Assembly: GCF_026410285.1 (NCBI RefSeq)
Contig: NZ_JAPMLP010000006.1
Span: 1-64,000 of the forward strand
Direction: 5' to 3'
Source of the DNA: Sulfitobacter sp. F26169L
GTDB taxonomy: Bacteria; Pseudomonadota; Alphaproteobacteria; Rhodobacterales; Rhodobacteraceae
Length of the DNA stretch: 64,000 nucleotides
Under the pieces are notes generated by a model. It ran no database searches. It worked only from the letters and a program-made list of their open reading frames with translations, and was not told the DNA's origin. The translations under genes were made by a program, and so were the position numbers. Position 1 is the stretch's first letter. Every line of letters starts with the position of its first letter. Positions 1-7,594 of this stretch are shown in pieces.

Positions 1-836
1 TCGAATTGCTCAAGCGCACGACGCGCTTCAGCGGGTGTTTGATTTTCCATTGATGAGTGTGGTCTGACGTTGTTGTTATCGTATCGCCAGAGCGCCAATT
101 TCCGGCGGGTGTCGTCCAGGCTGCCGAACCATTCTTCGTTTAACAGCTCGTCTCGAGGGCTACCATTGAAGCTTTCGATGAAGCCGTTTTGTTGCGGCTT
201 TCCAGGATCGATGCAGGGCCACTCGACATCGTTCTCATTGCCCATTTCAGGATCGCACGACCGGTGAACTCGGCCCCATTGTCGCTGACAATGCTGGCGG
301 GCATGCCGTAGATCCGAACAAGCGCATCCAACTCAGGGACGACGCGCGCGCCAGAGATGCTGGTGTCGGCCATGAGGCACAGTTTCTCACGACAGCAATC
401 ATCATTCACTGCCAAAATACGGAACTTGCGGGACACGCCAATCGTGTCAGACACGAAGTCCAAGGACCAACGTTCGACCGGCCGCAGCGCAACAGGCATT
501 GGCGTGCGCGATACACGCGCCCGCTTCCTATCCTTTCGTCGCCTGACACCCAGCTTCTCTTCCGGATGAAGGCCGTACAGCTTCTTGTGGTCCATGATCA
601 TGCCTTTGCGTTCCAGCATCACACCGATCCGCCGATAACCAAGCCGGCGGCGTTTGTGCGCGAGAACCTTCATCTCAGCACGTATTTCTGGATTGTCAGG
701 CGGACGATCACGCCTGACGGGTTTAGGATCAACACCAACAAGACGGCAGGCCCGGCGCTGCGAGATATCATGACCCCGTATCGCACGAAGCGCTGAAGCT
801 CGCCGCTCGTTTGATGTTGTCAGTTCTTTCCCGGCA
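1..836 (-). pseudogene. IS3-family transposase OrfB (rve integrase core), frameshifted and partial
   Basis: OrfB would join OrfA by -1 frameshifting near 830 (GGGAAAGAA run) and run off the left edge. Readable parts in order are an HTH-like start (TSNERRASALRAIRGHDISQ), then RRRLGYRRIGVMLERKGM, then the DDE integrase core with WSLDFVSDT and IVSDNGAEFTGRAILKWA. Directly after KWA, near position 240, one base is missing. The reading continues one frame over as NENDVEWPCIDPGKPQQNGF and ends with VRPHSSMENQTPAEARRAL at the window edge. The deletion separates the second catalytic Asp from the final Glu region. A sequencing error could mimic this. Confidence 0.87.
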
Positions 837-1083
837 AATCCTTCAGGCCAACGTTATCCAGCATCGTGTCAGCCAGCAGGCGTTTCAATTTAGCATTCTC
901 GTCGGTCAATGCCTGCAGCTTTGCCGCATCCGACACTTCCATGCCGCGATACTGCGATTTGAACTTGTAGAACGTCCCCTGATTGAGGCCGTGCTTGCGG
1001 CACACCTCCGCCGTCGACATCCCAGCTTCTTGCTCTTTGATCATCCCAATAATCTGGGCTTCGCTAAATCGGCTCTTTCGCAT
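820..1083 (-). CDS. IS3-family transposase OrfA
   Basis: An 87-residue helix-turn-helix protein of the IS3 OrfA type. Residues 1-45 hold the HTH (EAQIIGMIKEQEAG, AEVCRKHGLNQGTFYKFKSQ), followed by a leucine-rich stretch (LQALTDENAKLKRLLADTML) that usually forms the coiled coil for OrfA/OrfAB multimers. It ends at LKDLPGKN with a stop inside the start of orfB. This OrfA frame is intact. It binds the terminal repeats and, alone, normally tempers transposition. Confidence 0.9.
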   Translation of the reverse strand: MRKSRFSEAQIIGMIKEQEAGMSTAEVCRKHGLNQGTFYKFKSQYRGMEVSDAAKLQALTDENAKLKRLLADTMLDNVGLKDLPGKN

Positions 1084-1130
1084 TTGTTTGCTCCTTCAAA
1101 AGGGTGAGCAAACTCTACATCAAACTGAGG

Positions 1131-1152
1131 GAAGTTTCGGGGGGGCAGGTCA
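1131..1152 (-). repeat. Terminal inverted repeat of the IS (outer end)
   Basis: Read on the minus strand the element begins TGACCTGCCCCCC and continues GAAACTTC, about 50 bases upstream of the OrfA start. This matches the usual IS407-group end. The partner repeat is outside the window. Confidence 0.7.
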
Positions 1153-1485
1153 ATAGCCCCGTCGCCTTCGAAAGGAAAGTGGCCTAAACGAGCACTTGGG
1201 GCGGCACGAAAGCGCGACAGGTCCACGTTAAACAGCGCAAGTATCTTAGCCACAATACACCTTCGATACCTTCCGCGAGGAACTTATTAAACCGGAGCAG
1301 ATGTGAGCTACCCTTCCCTCGGAGACCGATGCTATTGGAATGGAATTCACTGAACATTAATCAATCGTATTTTCGCGTTCATCCATCTCACTTTCCTTAT
1401 CATTCCTGTCTAGTAAGGCGTGGACATTGGGGCGCTGTCCGGCCAATCAGGGAACTAAACGTCGATTGGAACGGGGTAGCTAACC
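1153..1485. other. Intergenic region between the IS end and the HPP gene
   Basis: No convincing gene. A minus-strand frame starting at GTG 1253 (AKILALFNVDLSRF) runs to the IS edge at 1152 and could be the 5' remnant of a gene cut by the insertion, but only about 34 residues are left and no family is recognisable. The right half presumably holds the promoter of the HPP gene, but no clear -35/-10 pair stands out. Confidence 0.4.
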
Positions 1486-2625
1486 ATGATAAGACTGAAT
1501 TCTTTTGGGCCCGTCGTCGCACACACGTCACCTCTTGAGGCGCTGCGAGCAGGTATCGGAGCGTTTATCGGCCTGGGTCTGGTTGGGTTGTTGGTCTTGC
1601 TCCCCTCGGTCGATTTGACGACCGGCATTTATCTTGTCGCACCATTCGGTGCCAGTGCCGTATTGCTTTTTGCGCTACCCAACAGCCCCCTCGCGCAGCC
1701 TTGGTCAGCTATTGTAGGCAACACGGTCGCAGCTGTCGTTGCTGTGGCGGTCTGCCTTTCGGTTGCTGATCCCACTTTACGTATTGCTTTGGCTGTCGGG
1801 CTTGCGCTTGTCGCCACAATTCTATGTCGCGCACTGCACCCTCCTGCAGGTGCCATCGCAATGACTGCCGCACTCAGTCCTGACGCCATAGACGAACTGG
1901 GGTTTATGTTTGCTATAACGCCCGTCGCCCTAGGGACAGTTTTGCTGGTAGGAATTGCGATTGTCTATGGCCGCCTGACGGGGCGGCACTATCCCTTCCG
2001 TCAGTTTGACGATCCGAACAAGCACGGCACACTTGATCCCGAGCCGACAGAACGGTTGGGTTTGTCCGAAGAAGAGTTATCCGTGATTCTGGAGCAGTAC
2101 CAGCAATCCTTTAACCTTGGCGTAGAAGATCTTGCGCGGTTGATTGGCGCGGCCGAGATGCAGGCGGCGGGTCACAGGATCAATCCAGTGGTAGCGGGTG
2201 ATGTCATGTCACGCGATCTGATCACAGTGCGTGCAACTGCCCCACTCGTAGAAGTGGCCGACCTGTTCCGGCAGCACCGGATAACCTCGCTGCCCGTCGT
2301 TGATGAAAACGCACGATACTTGGGTGTAATCTTCCAGATGCATTTGATCGATCACGCACGACAGGATGCTTCCAAACTCCATCACAGGTTTGGGGCCGCG
2401 ATGAGACAGGTGTTTGAGAACCGGGCAAACACGGCAGCAAATGCCGCTCGAATTATGAGCACTCACAGCCCCCGTGCCACTCCGGACACCCCGCTAACCG
2501 CGCTGTTGCCTCTGATGGCAGAGGGAGCGGTTGATGCTGTTCCGATTTTGTCTGACGCGAAAATTGTCGGCATTGTTACCCGCACTGATTTGATCAGTGC
2601 GCTGGCGCGCCTGAGTATTCAGTGA
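1486..2625 (+). CDS. HPP family membrane protein with C-terminal CBS pair
   Basis: 379 residues. The N-terminal half (about 15-165) is an HPP integral membrane domain with four or five hydrophobic segments (AFIGLGLVGLLVLLPSV, APFGASAVLLFALPNSPLAQ, CRALHPPAGAIAMTAAL). The segment ALPNSPLAQPW and the HPPAGA motif are typical of the family. The C-terminal part (about 240-376) holds two CBS domains (VMSRDLITVRATAPLVEVAD, ITSLPVVDE; second ending VPILSDAKIVGIVTRTDLIS), likely to sense an adenylate. HPP proteins have been linked to nitrite transport in plastids and cyanobacteria, so proximity to an NsrR-type regulator fits nitrogen-oxide handling, but the substrate here is unproved. Confidence 0.85.
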   Translation: MIRLNSFGPVVAHTSPLEALRAGIGAFIGLGLVGLLVLLPSVDLTTGIYLVAPFGASAVLLFALPNSPLAQPWSAIVGNTVAAVVAVAVCLSVADPTLRIALAVGLALVATILCRALHPPAGAIAMTAALSPDAIDELGFMFAITPVALGTVLLVGIAIVYGRLTGRHYPFRQFDDPNKHGTLDPEPTERLGLSEEELSVILEQYQQSFNLGVEDLARLIGAAEMQAAGHRINPVVAGDVMSRDLITVRATAPLVEVADLFRQHRITSLPVVDENARYLGVIFQMHLIDHARQDASKLHHRFGAAMRQVFENRANTAANAARIMSTHSPRATPDTPLTALLPLMAEGAVDAVPILSDAKIVGIVTRTDLISALARLSIQ

Positions 2626-2632
2626 ACTTGGT

Positions 2633-2863
2633 TCAGACGTCTTTCCAATAACCGTTGGCGGCTGCGACAGTTGCAAAATGCGTTGCAACAACCTGGCTGG
2701 ACGCAATCAAGGCATCCGAGCTTCCGGCATACTCGGTACGCAGTTTGTTGCGCATATCCGCGTCCGGCTGGGTCATCTTCACCGCGACGCGGCTAAGTTT
2801 TACCGCCAACTCATAGCCTTCTTCAGGGGTTTTAGTGATTAATGTAGGTAGCCATGATGCCAT
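2633..2863 (-). CDS. Small hypothetical protein
   Basis: 76 residues, no signal peptide or membrane segment, mixed helical composition (ELAVKLSRVAVKMTQPDADM, SSQVVATHFATVAAANGYW). The start is well supported by AAAGGA seven bases upstream of the ATG. It lies 54 bases downstream of a small membrane protein gene on the same strand, so the two probably form one transcript under the NsrR-type operators at 3092-3141. No family recognised. Confidence 0.6.
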   Translation of the reverse strand: MASWLPTLITKTPEEGYELAVKLSRVAVKMTQPDADMRNKLRTEYAGSSDALIASSQVVATHFATVAAANGYWKDV

Positions 2864-2917
2864 AATAAATTCCTTTGGATCAGCGATTTATTTCCGAATA
2901 TCCAGACACGCATATGC

Positions 2918-3073
2918 CTAAACAACAACGATCCATACAAACACCAAACTTACGATCAGGTAGACAAGTGTGTTCACCATCCATCGGATCAGGCCTGCAT
3001 CACCCTCAGGATCCACACCCAAACGTTCGCAGACTTTTGTTCCCGGCCAGAGAAAAGCTTCTGATAATGACAT
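2918..3073 (-). CDS. Small single-pass membrane protein
   Basis: 51 residues from the ATG at 3073, chosen because AAAGGTG sits six bases upstream. A longer frame to 3124 lacks such a site and would run over the regulatory region. Residues 1-30 are soluble (SLSEAFLWPGTKVCERLGVD) and the C-terminus is one hydrophobic helix (VNTLVYLIVSLVFVWIVVV). It is divergent from the nsrR-like gene, with the shared 80-base region carrying two NsrR-type palindromes, so NO-responsive expression is likely. Function unknown. Confidence 0.65.
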   Translation of the reverse strand: MSLSEAFLWPGTKVCERLGVDPEGDAGLIRWMVNTLVYLIVSLVFVWIVVV

Positions 3074-3091
3074 CGAATTCACCTTTAATCG

Positions 3092-3104
3092 GTATTTCTG
3101 ATGC
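3092..3104. promoter_or_regulatory. Weaker candidate NsrR box
   Basis: GTATTTCTGATGC resembles the strong box at 3129-3141 (GCATTTCAAATGC) at 10 of 13 positions and has the same ATTTC core. It is 18 bases upstream of the small membrane protein start at 3073. Confidence 0.45.
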
Positions 3105-3128
3105 GTAATATCTATCACTTTCAAATCG

Positions 3129-3141
3129 GCATTTCAAATGC
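3129..3141. promoter_or_regulatory. Candidate NsrR operator
   Basis: GCATTT-C-AAATGC is a perfect inverted repeat, 12 bases upstream of the nsrR-like ATG. It matches the core of the known NsrR palindrome (ATGCATTT/AAATGCAT arms). It probably controls both divergent genes. Confidence 0.7.
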
Positions 3142-3153
3142 TAAATATAGTCC

Positions 3154-3582
3154 ATGCAGTTGGATAAATTCACCGATTACGCGTTACGCGTGCTGATGAC
3201 CCTTGCCGTGCGAGACCCTGCGCGTGTGTCCGCAGCGGAAATTGCGGCCATTTTCAACCTTTCCGAAAACCACTTGTCCAAGGTCGCGACACAGCTTGTA
3301 CGGGAAGGATTTGCATCATCGGAAAGGGGCCGCAACGGTGGGCTGACGCTGGCGCAACCGGCTGAACGTATTTCGATCGGCGATGTTGTACGGGCAATGA
3401 AACGAAGCGATCCTGTTGTTGAGTGTTTTGGCGCAAATAAATCCTGTCTGATCCTGCCAGCCTGTGGTTTGCGTGAACCGCTGGCCGAAGCGCAGGAAGC
3501 ATTTTTTGAAACATTAGACCGATACACACTATCCGATGTAACACAGTCGCGTAGCGCACTTGCTAATCTAATGAAGGTTTAA
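3154..3582 (+). CDS. nsrR: Rrf2-family transcriptional regulator, NsrR type
   Basis: 142 residues, full Rrf2 length. The winged HTH covers about 1-60 (MQLDKFTDYALRVLMTLAV, SAAEIAAIFNLSENHLSKV, RGRNGGLTLAQPA). Three cysteines at 91, 98 and 104 (ECFGANKSCLILPACGL) match the Fe-S ligand set of E. coli NsrR (91, 96, 102), as does the following sequence up to DRYTLSDV. This supports an NO-sensing [Fe-S] repressor rather than IscR or RirA. A perfect NsrR-like palindrome lies just upstream, suggesting autoregulation and control of the divergent small genes. No NO reductase or flavohaemoglobin gene is in the window. Confidence 0.85.
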   Translation: MQLDKFTDYALRVLMTLAVRDPARVSAAEIAAIFNLSENHLSKVATQLVREGFASSERGRNGGLTLAQPAERISIGDVVRAMKRSDPVVECFGANKSCLILPACGLREPLAEAQEAFFETLDRYTLSDVTQSRSALANLMKV

Positions 3583-3601
3583 CCATTTGCAGTGCAATTG
3601 C

Positions 3602-3620
3602 GCGCCCCCGTTTAGGGCGC
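3602..3620 (+). terminator. Short hairpin after nsrR, possible terminator
   Basis: GCGCCC/GGGCGC stem with a 7-base loop, 20 bases after the nsrR stop. No U-run follows, so it may be a weak or factor-dependent terminator. Confidence 0.3.
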
Positions 3621-3861
3621 CTATCCCGCGCGACTTCTTAATCAAGAACCATTTCGGTACGTCTGACTAGAGTAATTAAATCGGCGATAACCTTGCAGCG
3701 GCACAGTTGATACAATCGGTTTCCTGATACGTGACGTTTGCCTTTCGGGATAACCCACTCATTGCTGATGAACCGAAAAGCAGGCAGTATAAATCGAATA
3801 AACCCGAAGCCGGGACACAAAACGGCAACCGCCGACACCCGTCTCTGAAGGAGCCGTGCTT

Positions 3862-4842
3862 ATGCGAATTGATGGCCTGCAATATGCCAACTGGTCTGAA
3901 AAAATCTTCCGCCAGATGCGCGATGGCAATGTCGACGCCGTGCATGTCACGATTTCCTATCACGAGAATTTTCGCGAAACGGTCCTGAATTTCGAACAGT
4001 GGAACCGCTGTTTTGAACAGTATCCCGATCTGATCATGAAAGGCCAATGGGCCAGAGACATCGACGAAGCGCGTAATACCGGGCGCACGGCGATCTTCTT
4101 CGGATTTCAAAATCCAGCGCCAATCGAGGATGACATCGGGCTGGTTGAAATTGTTCATACCCTTGGCGCGCGCTTTATGCAGCTCACTTATAACAACCAG
4201 TCCTTGCTCGCCACTGGCTGTTATGAGGCCGAAGACACCGGTATCACACGCATGGGCAAACAGGTGATCAAGGAAATGAATCGCGTCGGGCTTGTCATCG
4301 ACATGAGCCATTCTGCGGACCGCTCGACCATTGAGGCGACAGAGTTGTCGCAACGCCCTATCGCAATCACCCACGCCAACCTGCATGAATGGGCCCCTGC
4401 CCTGCGCAACAAAAAGCACGATGTGATCAAGGCTGTGACAGAAAATGGCGGCATGATGGGATTTTCGGTTTACCCTCACCACCTGAAAGGTAAATCCGAT
4501 TGCACCCTGCAAAGCTTCTGCGAAATGGTGGCGATGGCAGCAGAGAAATACGGTGTCGATCATTTCGGCATCGGAACCGATCTGTGTCAGGACCAGCCCG
4601 ACAGCGTGGTTGAATGGATGCGCGTTGGCCGTTGGTCAAAGGAAATTGACTATGGCGAAGGCTCTGCTGCCGCGCCCGGTTTTCCGCCGATGCCAACATG
4701 GTTCAATGACAACCGCGACTTTGGCAACATCGAAGCAGGACTGCGTGACATCGGATTTAACGAAGAAGAGGTCGGCAAGCTGATAGGGAAAAACTGGTAC
4801 AGGTTCTTTGCCGAAAACTTTACCCCCGCCGCGCGCGATTGA
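3862..4842 (+). CDS. M19 (renal dipeptidase) family protein with atypical metal site
   Basis: 326 residues from ATG 3862, chosen over GTG 3856 because AAGGAG lies eight bases upstream. The second-site elements of M19 peptidases are visible: IDMSHSADRS, IAITHANLHEW and GIGTDL. The usual first-site DGHxD at the N-terminus reads DGLQYANWS instead, and the usual IEG glutamate region reads FFGFQNP. The protein therefore belongs to the divergent M19 subgroup often annotated membrane dipeptidase; from memory, a relative sits in the Pseudomonas dimethylglycine/betaine catabolic locus. Binuclear dipeptidase activity is doubtful. No signal peptide, so cytoplasmic. Confidence 0.8.
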   Translation: MRIDGLQYANWSEKIFRQMRDGNVDAVHVTISYHENFRETVLNFEQWNRCFEQYPDLIMKGQWARDIDEARNTGRTAIFFGFQNPAPIEDDIGLVEIVHTLGARFMQLTYNNQSLLATGCYEAEDTGITRMGKQVIKEMNRVGLVIDMSHSADRSTIEATELSQRPIAITHANLHEWAPALRNKKHDVIKAVTENGGMMGFSVYPHHLKGKSDCTLQSFCEMVAMAAEKYGVDHFGIGTDLCQDQPDSVVEWMRVGRWSKEIDYGEGSAAAPGFPPMPTWFNDNRDFGNIEAGLRDIGFNEEEVGKLIGKNWYRFFAENFTPAARD

Positions 4843-4871
4843 TCACGGCGCGTCGGCTGGGGCGTCTCGCC

Positions 4872-5669
4872 TCAAGACTCTTCTGCGTTCAGGATAGACT
4901 CGATCCGCTCAACATCAGCGGGGTTGTTCAGCTCCCAGAACACACGCCCGCGCCCCTCGACCTCTACGCACAGAATATCCGTACCATTTTCGAGAAAACG
5001 CAGCTGTTCCAGCCCCTCGTGTCGCTCGAGCCGCCCTTCGGGCCAGTTTGCGTATTGCGCGAGCGCCGCGGGGCGGTAGGCGTAAAGACCGACGTGGTGA
5101 AACACCTCTCCCGCTGCTTCCGCTTCCTTTGCGGGGGCGATGTAGGGCAGAACCTCCTTGCTGAAATACAGCGCGCGGTTGGTACGATCAAACACAGCTG
5201 TTGTGCCCCCGACCAACCCTGCCGCACGGTCTGCACGGAAGTGCGCGTAGGTCTGCGCGTCACATTTCACCACAGGCGTGGCAACTGGCGCTTCGGGGCG
5301 GGCAGCCATGGCCGCTATCAGGTCTTCGACAAACCATGCGGGCGTCAGCGGTGCATCGCCTTGCAGGTTTACCACCAGATCAGCCTCGAACACACCTGCG
5401 GTTGCGGCTTCGGCGCAACGGGCAGTGCCATTCTCACAGCTTTCCGATGTCATAATAACATCCGCGCCGAATGCCTCTGCCGCCTGCTTGATCCGCGCGT
5501 CATCGGTGGCCACATAAACCGCATCGACACCGCGCACGGCAATTGCCGCTTCCCAACTGCGCTGGATCAGGGATTTCTCTGCGCCGTCACGGTCGCGCAG
5601 CGTGACCAGCGGCTTGCCGGGATAGCGCGTCGAGGCATAGCGGGCGGGAATTACGATTACTGTTTTCAT
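4872..5669 (-). CDS. kdsB: 3-deoxy-manno-octulosonate cytidylyltransferase (CMP-KDO synthetase)
   Basis: 265 residues. Activates KDO with CTP to CMP-KDO for LPS core or capsule. Nucleotidyltransferase signature VIPARYASTRYPGKPL at the N-terminus, then YVATDDARI, NGTARCAEA, VVNLQGDAPLTP and HVGLYAYR, all family landmarks. The start at 5669 overlaps the upstream kdsD stop by one base (TAATG), so the pair is translationally coupled. The canonical SENGTDR motif reads SCENGTARCAE here, a small departure. Convergent with the M19 gene. Confidence 0.93.
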   Translation of the reverse strand: MKTVIVIPARYASTRYPGKPLVTLRDRDGAEKSLIQRSWEAAIAVRGVDAVYVATDDARIKQAAEAFGADVIMTSESCENGTARCAEAATAGVFEADLVVNLQGDAPLTPAWFVEDLIAAMAARPEAPVATPVVKCDAQTYAHFRADRAAGLVGGTTAVFDRTNRALYFSKEVLPYIAPAKEAEAAGEVFHHVGLYAYRPAALAQYANWPEGRLERHEGLEQLRFLENGTDILCVEVEGRGRVFWELNNPADVERIESILNAEES

Positions 5670-6637
5670 TATGCGACTCCTGCGCGCAAACAATCGTTAA
5701 CGCGCAGCAATCCCACAGGTGCTCCGCCTTTATCTACCACCACTAAAACGGTGATCTTGTTGTCATTCATCACTGCCAGAGCTTCGGCTGCCATCATGTC
5801 AGTCGGGACGGTTTTGGGCGATCTGGTTGCAACCTCTCCGGCGCTGCGGGTGTTCAGATACTGGATATTGCGGCGCAAATCCCCGTCCGAAATTACCCCG
5901 ACCAGCTCACCATCATCAATGACGCAGGCAAGGCCGAAACCCTTTTCGCCCATCTTCAACATGGTTTCCTGCATGTCCGTATCAGGGCCAACCACCGCCA
6001 TGGCCTCCGGCCCGTGCATCAATTGATGGACCAGCGCCAGTTGCGCACCCAATTTTCCACCCGGATGGTAGGTGCGGAAATGCTCTGACAGAAATCCGCG
6101 CTGCTCCATCAATGCCATCGCCAGTGCATCACCCAGCGCCAGCGCCATGGTGGTTGACGTGGTGGGGGCGATGCCGCTGCCGGCCTCGCGCTCTTGCGGC
6201 AAGGTCAGACACAGATCGGCCGCGCGCATCAGCGTACTCTCTGCCTTGCTACTCATCCCGATCATAGGGATAGAAAAGCGGCGGGTGTGGCGGATCAGAT
6301 CACCCAGTTCCGATGTCTCGCCCGAGTTCGACAGAAGGATGCACAGATCATCCTGCGTGATCATCCCGAGGTCACCATGGCTTGCTTCCGCCGGATGTAC
6401 AAAATACGCAGGCGTACCCGTTGACGCGAGGGTTGATGCAATCTTGCGCGCGATATGACCGGATTTGCCGATGCCCGACAGGATGATCCGGCCTTTGATC
6501 TGCAGGATACGCTCAACCGCTGGTGCAAAGTCATCCGGCAGGTTTTCCGACATCCGCAGCAGCGCATTGCCTTCCTGTTCCAACACTTGCGAAGCGGTTG
6601 TCAGTATTTTGTCACGGGCCGCGATTTGATCAGGCAT
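5669..6637 (-). CDS. kdsD: Arabinose-5-phosphate isomerase (SIS plus two CBS domains)
   Basis: 322 residues. Converts ribulose 5-phosphate to arabinose 5-phosphate, the first committed step to KDO. SIS domain about 35-180 (GIGKSGHIARKIASTLASTG, HPAEASHGDLGM, SNSGETSEL), then RTYHPGGKLG and two CBS domains (about 210-320). ATG 6637 was chosen because GAAAGAG precedes it; an in-frame TTG at 6655 is less likely. Coupled to kdsB downstream. kdsA, which links the two steps, is not in the window. Could equally be the KpsF paralogue of a capsule pathway. Confidence 0.92.
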   Translation of the reverse strand: MPDQIAARDKILTTASQVLEQEGNALLRMSENLPDDFAPAVERILQIKGRIILSGIGKSGHIARKIASTLASTGTPAYFVHPAEASHGDLGMITQDDLCILLSNSGETSELGDLIRHTRRFSIPMIGMSSKAESTLMRAADLCLTLPQEREAGSGIAPTTSTTMALALGDALAMALMEQRGFLSEHFRTYHPGGKLGAQLALVHQLMHGPEAMAVVGPDTDMQETMLKMGEKGFGLACVIDDGELVGVISDGDLRRNIQYLNTRSAGEVATRSPKTVPTDMMAAEALAVMNDNKITVLVVVDKGGAPVGLLRVNDCLRAGVA

Positions 6638-6710
6638 TATCACTCTTTCAGTCAACAGTCACAGGCACCGATGTACGCATTACAGGTCCGCCCTGCAAGG
6701 CGTGCGGTTT

Positions 6711-7556
6711 TCAGCCAGGATCGCGGTAAGCCAGAACCTGTTGACGCTGCGTGCCCAACCCTTCGATCCCCAGTTCGACAACACTGCCTGCGCGCAGATA
6801 TTGTGGTGGGCTCATGCCCATGCCCACGCCTGGCGGTGTCCCTGTGGAGATCACATCCCCTGGCATCAGAGTGACAAAGCGGCTGAGGTAGGAGATGATA
6901 TTTGCGACACCGAACACCATGGTCGCGGTATTGCCGGTTTGTCGCCGCACACCGTCTACATCCAGATACATCGACAGGTTTTGCGGGTCTGGCACCTCGT
7001 CCGGTGTGACCAGCCACGGGCCAACGGGGCCGAAAGTGTCACAGGACTTGCCCTTGGTCCACTGTCCGCCATGTTCGGTCTGGAACGCGCGTTCCGACAC
7101 GTCGTTTACGATGCAGTACCCCGCGACATGGTTCAGCGCGTCGGCCTCTGAAACGTGATGGGCGCGCGTGCCGATCACAACACCCAGTTCAACTTCCCAA
7201 TCGGTTTTCTCGGATCCTTTCGGCAGGATAATCGGATCATTTGCGCCTGTCGCGGGACAGGTTTTCATAAACAGGATCGGTTCATCCGGTATCGCCATCC
7301 CCGCCTCTTTCGCGTGGTCGGAGTAGTTCAAACCGATACAGAACATCCGCCGCACGTCATCAATGATCGGCGCATAGTCACCTGACAAAACAGGGTAATC
7401 CGCAGGGTTAATTTTTGCTATTGCGGCAAGGCGATCTGCCGAAATGGTCTGCGCGGTGATATCTTCCACCACGGCGGAAATATCATGTGGCGCGCCATCG
7501 GCATCAATAATTGCAGGGCGCACTCCGTCAGCGGTTCGGATACGGGCAAGCTTCAT
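6711..7556 (-). CDS. Fumarylacetoacetate hydrolase (FAH) family protein
   Basis: 281 residues. The catalytic FAH domain begins near residue 72 (MFCIGLNYSDHAKEAGM) with the metal-binding motifs WEVELGVVIG and NDVSERAFQ and the family closing motif GDVISTGTPPGVGMG. Members cleave C-C bonds in 3-oxo acids or decarboxylate/isomerise oxo-dienoates; the exact substrate cannot be read from sequence. AGGAG lies seven bases from the ATG. Same strand as a nitroreductase 38 bases upstream. Confidence 0.88.
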   Translation of the reverse strand: MKLARIRTADGVRPAIIDADGAPHDISAVVEDITAQTISADRLAAIAKINPADYPVLSGDYAPIIDDVRRMFCIGLNYSDHAKEAGMAIPDEPILFMKTCPATGANDPIILPKGSEKTDWEVELGVVIGTRAHHVSEADALNHVAGYCIVNDVSERAFQTEHGGQWTKGKSCDTFGPVGPWLVTPDEVPDPQNLSMYLDVDGVRRQTGNTATMVFGVANIISYLSRFVTLMPGDVISTGTPPGVGMGMSPPQYLRAGSVVELGIEGLGTQRQQVLAYRDPG

Positions 7557-7594
7557 CTCACGGCTCCTGATAAGTGGGACGGCAAAGTCACCGA

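Larger units (their letters stand above)
1..1152 (-). mobile_element. IS3-family (IS407-group) insertion sequence, cut by the window edge
   Basis: Two overlapping transposase frames on the minus strand, orfA then orfB in the -1 frame, show the IS3-family arrangement. OrfA wording (RKSRFSEAQIIGMIKEQEAG, then GMEVSDAAKL and LLADTMLDNVGLKDL) is that of the IS407 group. The outer end is a sequence read on the minus strand as TGACCTGCCCCCC, ending at 1152. The other end lies left of the window. OrfB carries a one-base deletion, so this copy is probably inactive. The target-site duplication cannot be checked because only one end is visible. Confidence 0.9.

Noticed and set aside
1041-1253. Minus-strand frame starting GTG 1253 as a gene
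   Set aside because: It crosses the IS terminal repeat and the first 34 residues match nothing I recognise; noted only as a possible cut gene remnant.
3676-4563. Long minus-strand frame of 295 codons over the M19 gene
   Set aside because: Shadow of the plus-strand dipeptidase-like gene, with no start signal or motif.
4839-6026. Long plus-strand frame of 395 codons over kdsB/kdsD
   Set aside because: It is the antisense of two well-supported genes; composition is Arg/Cys rich and no domain is visible.
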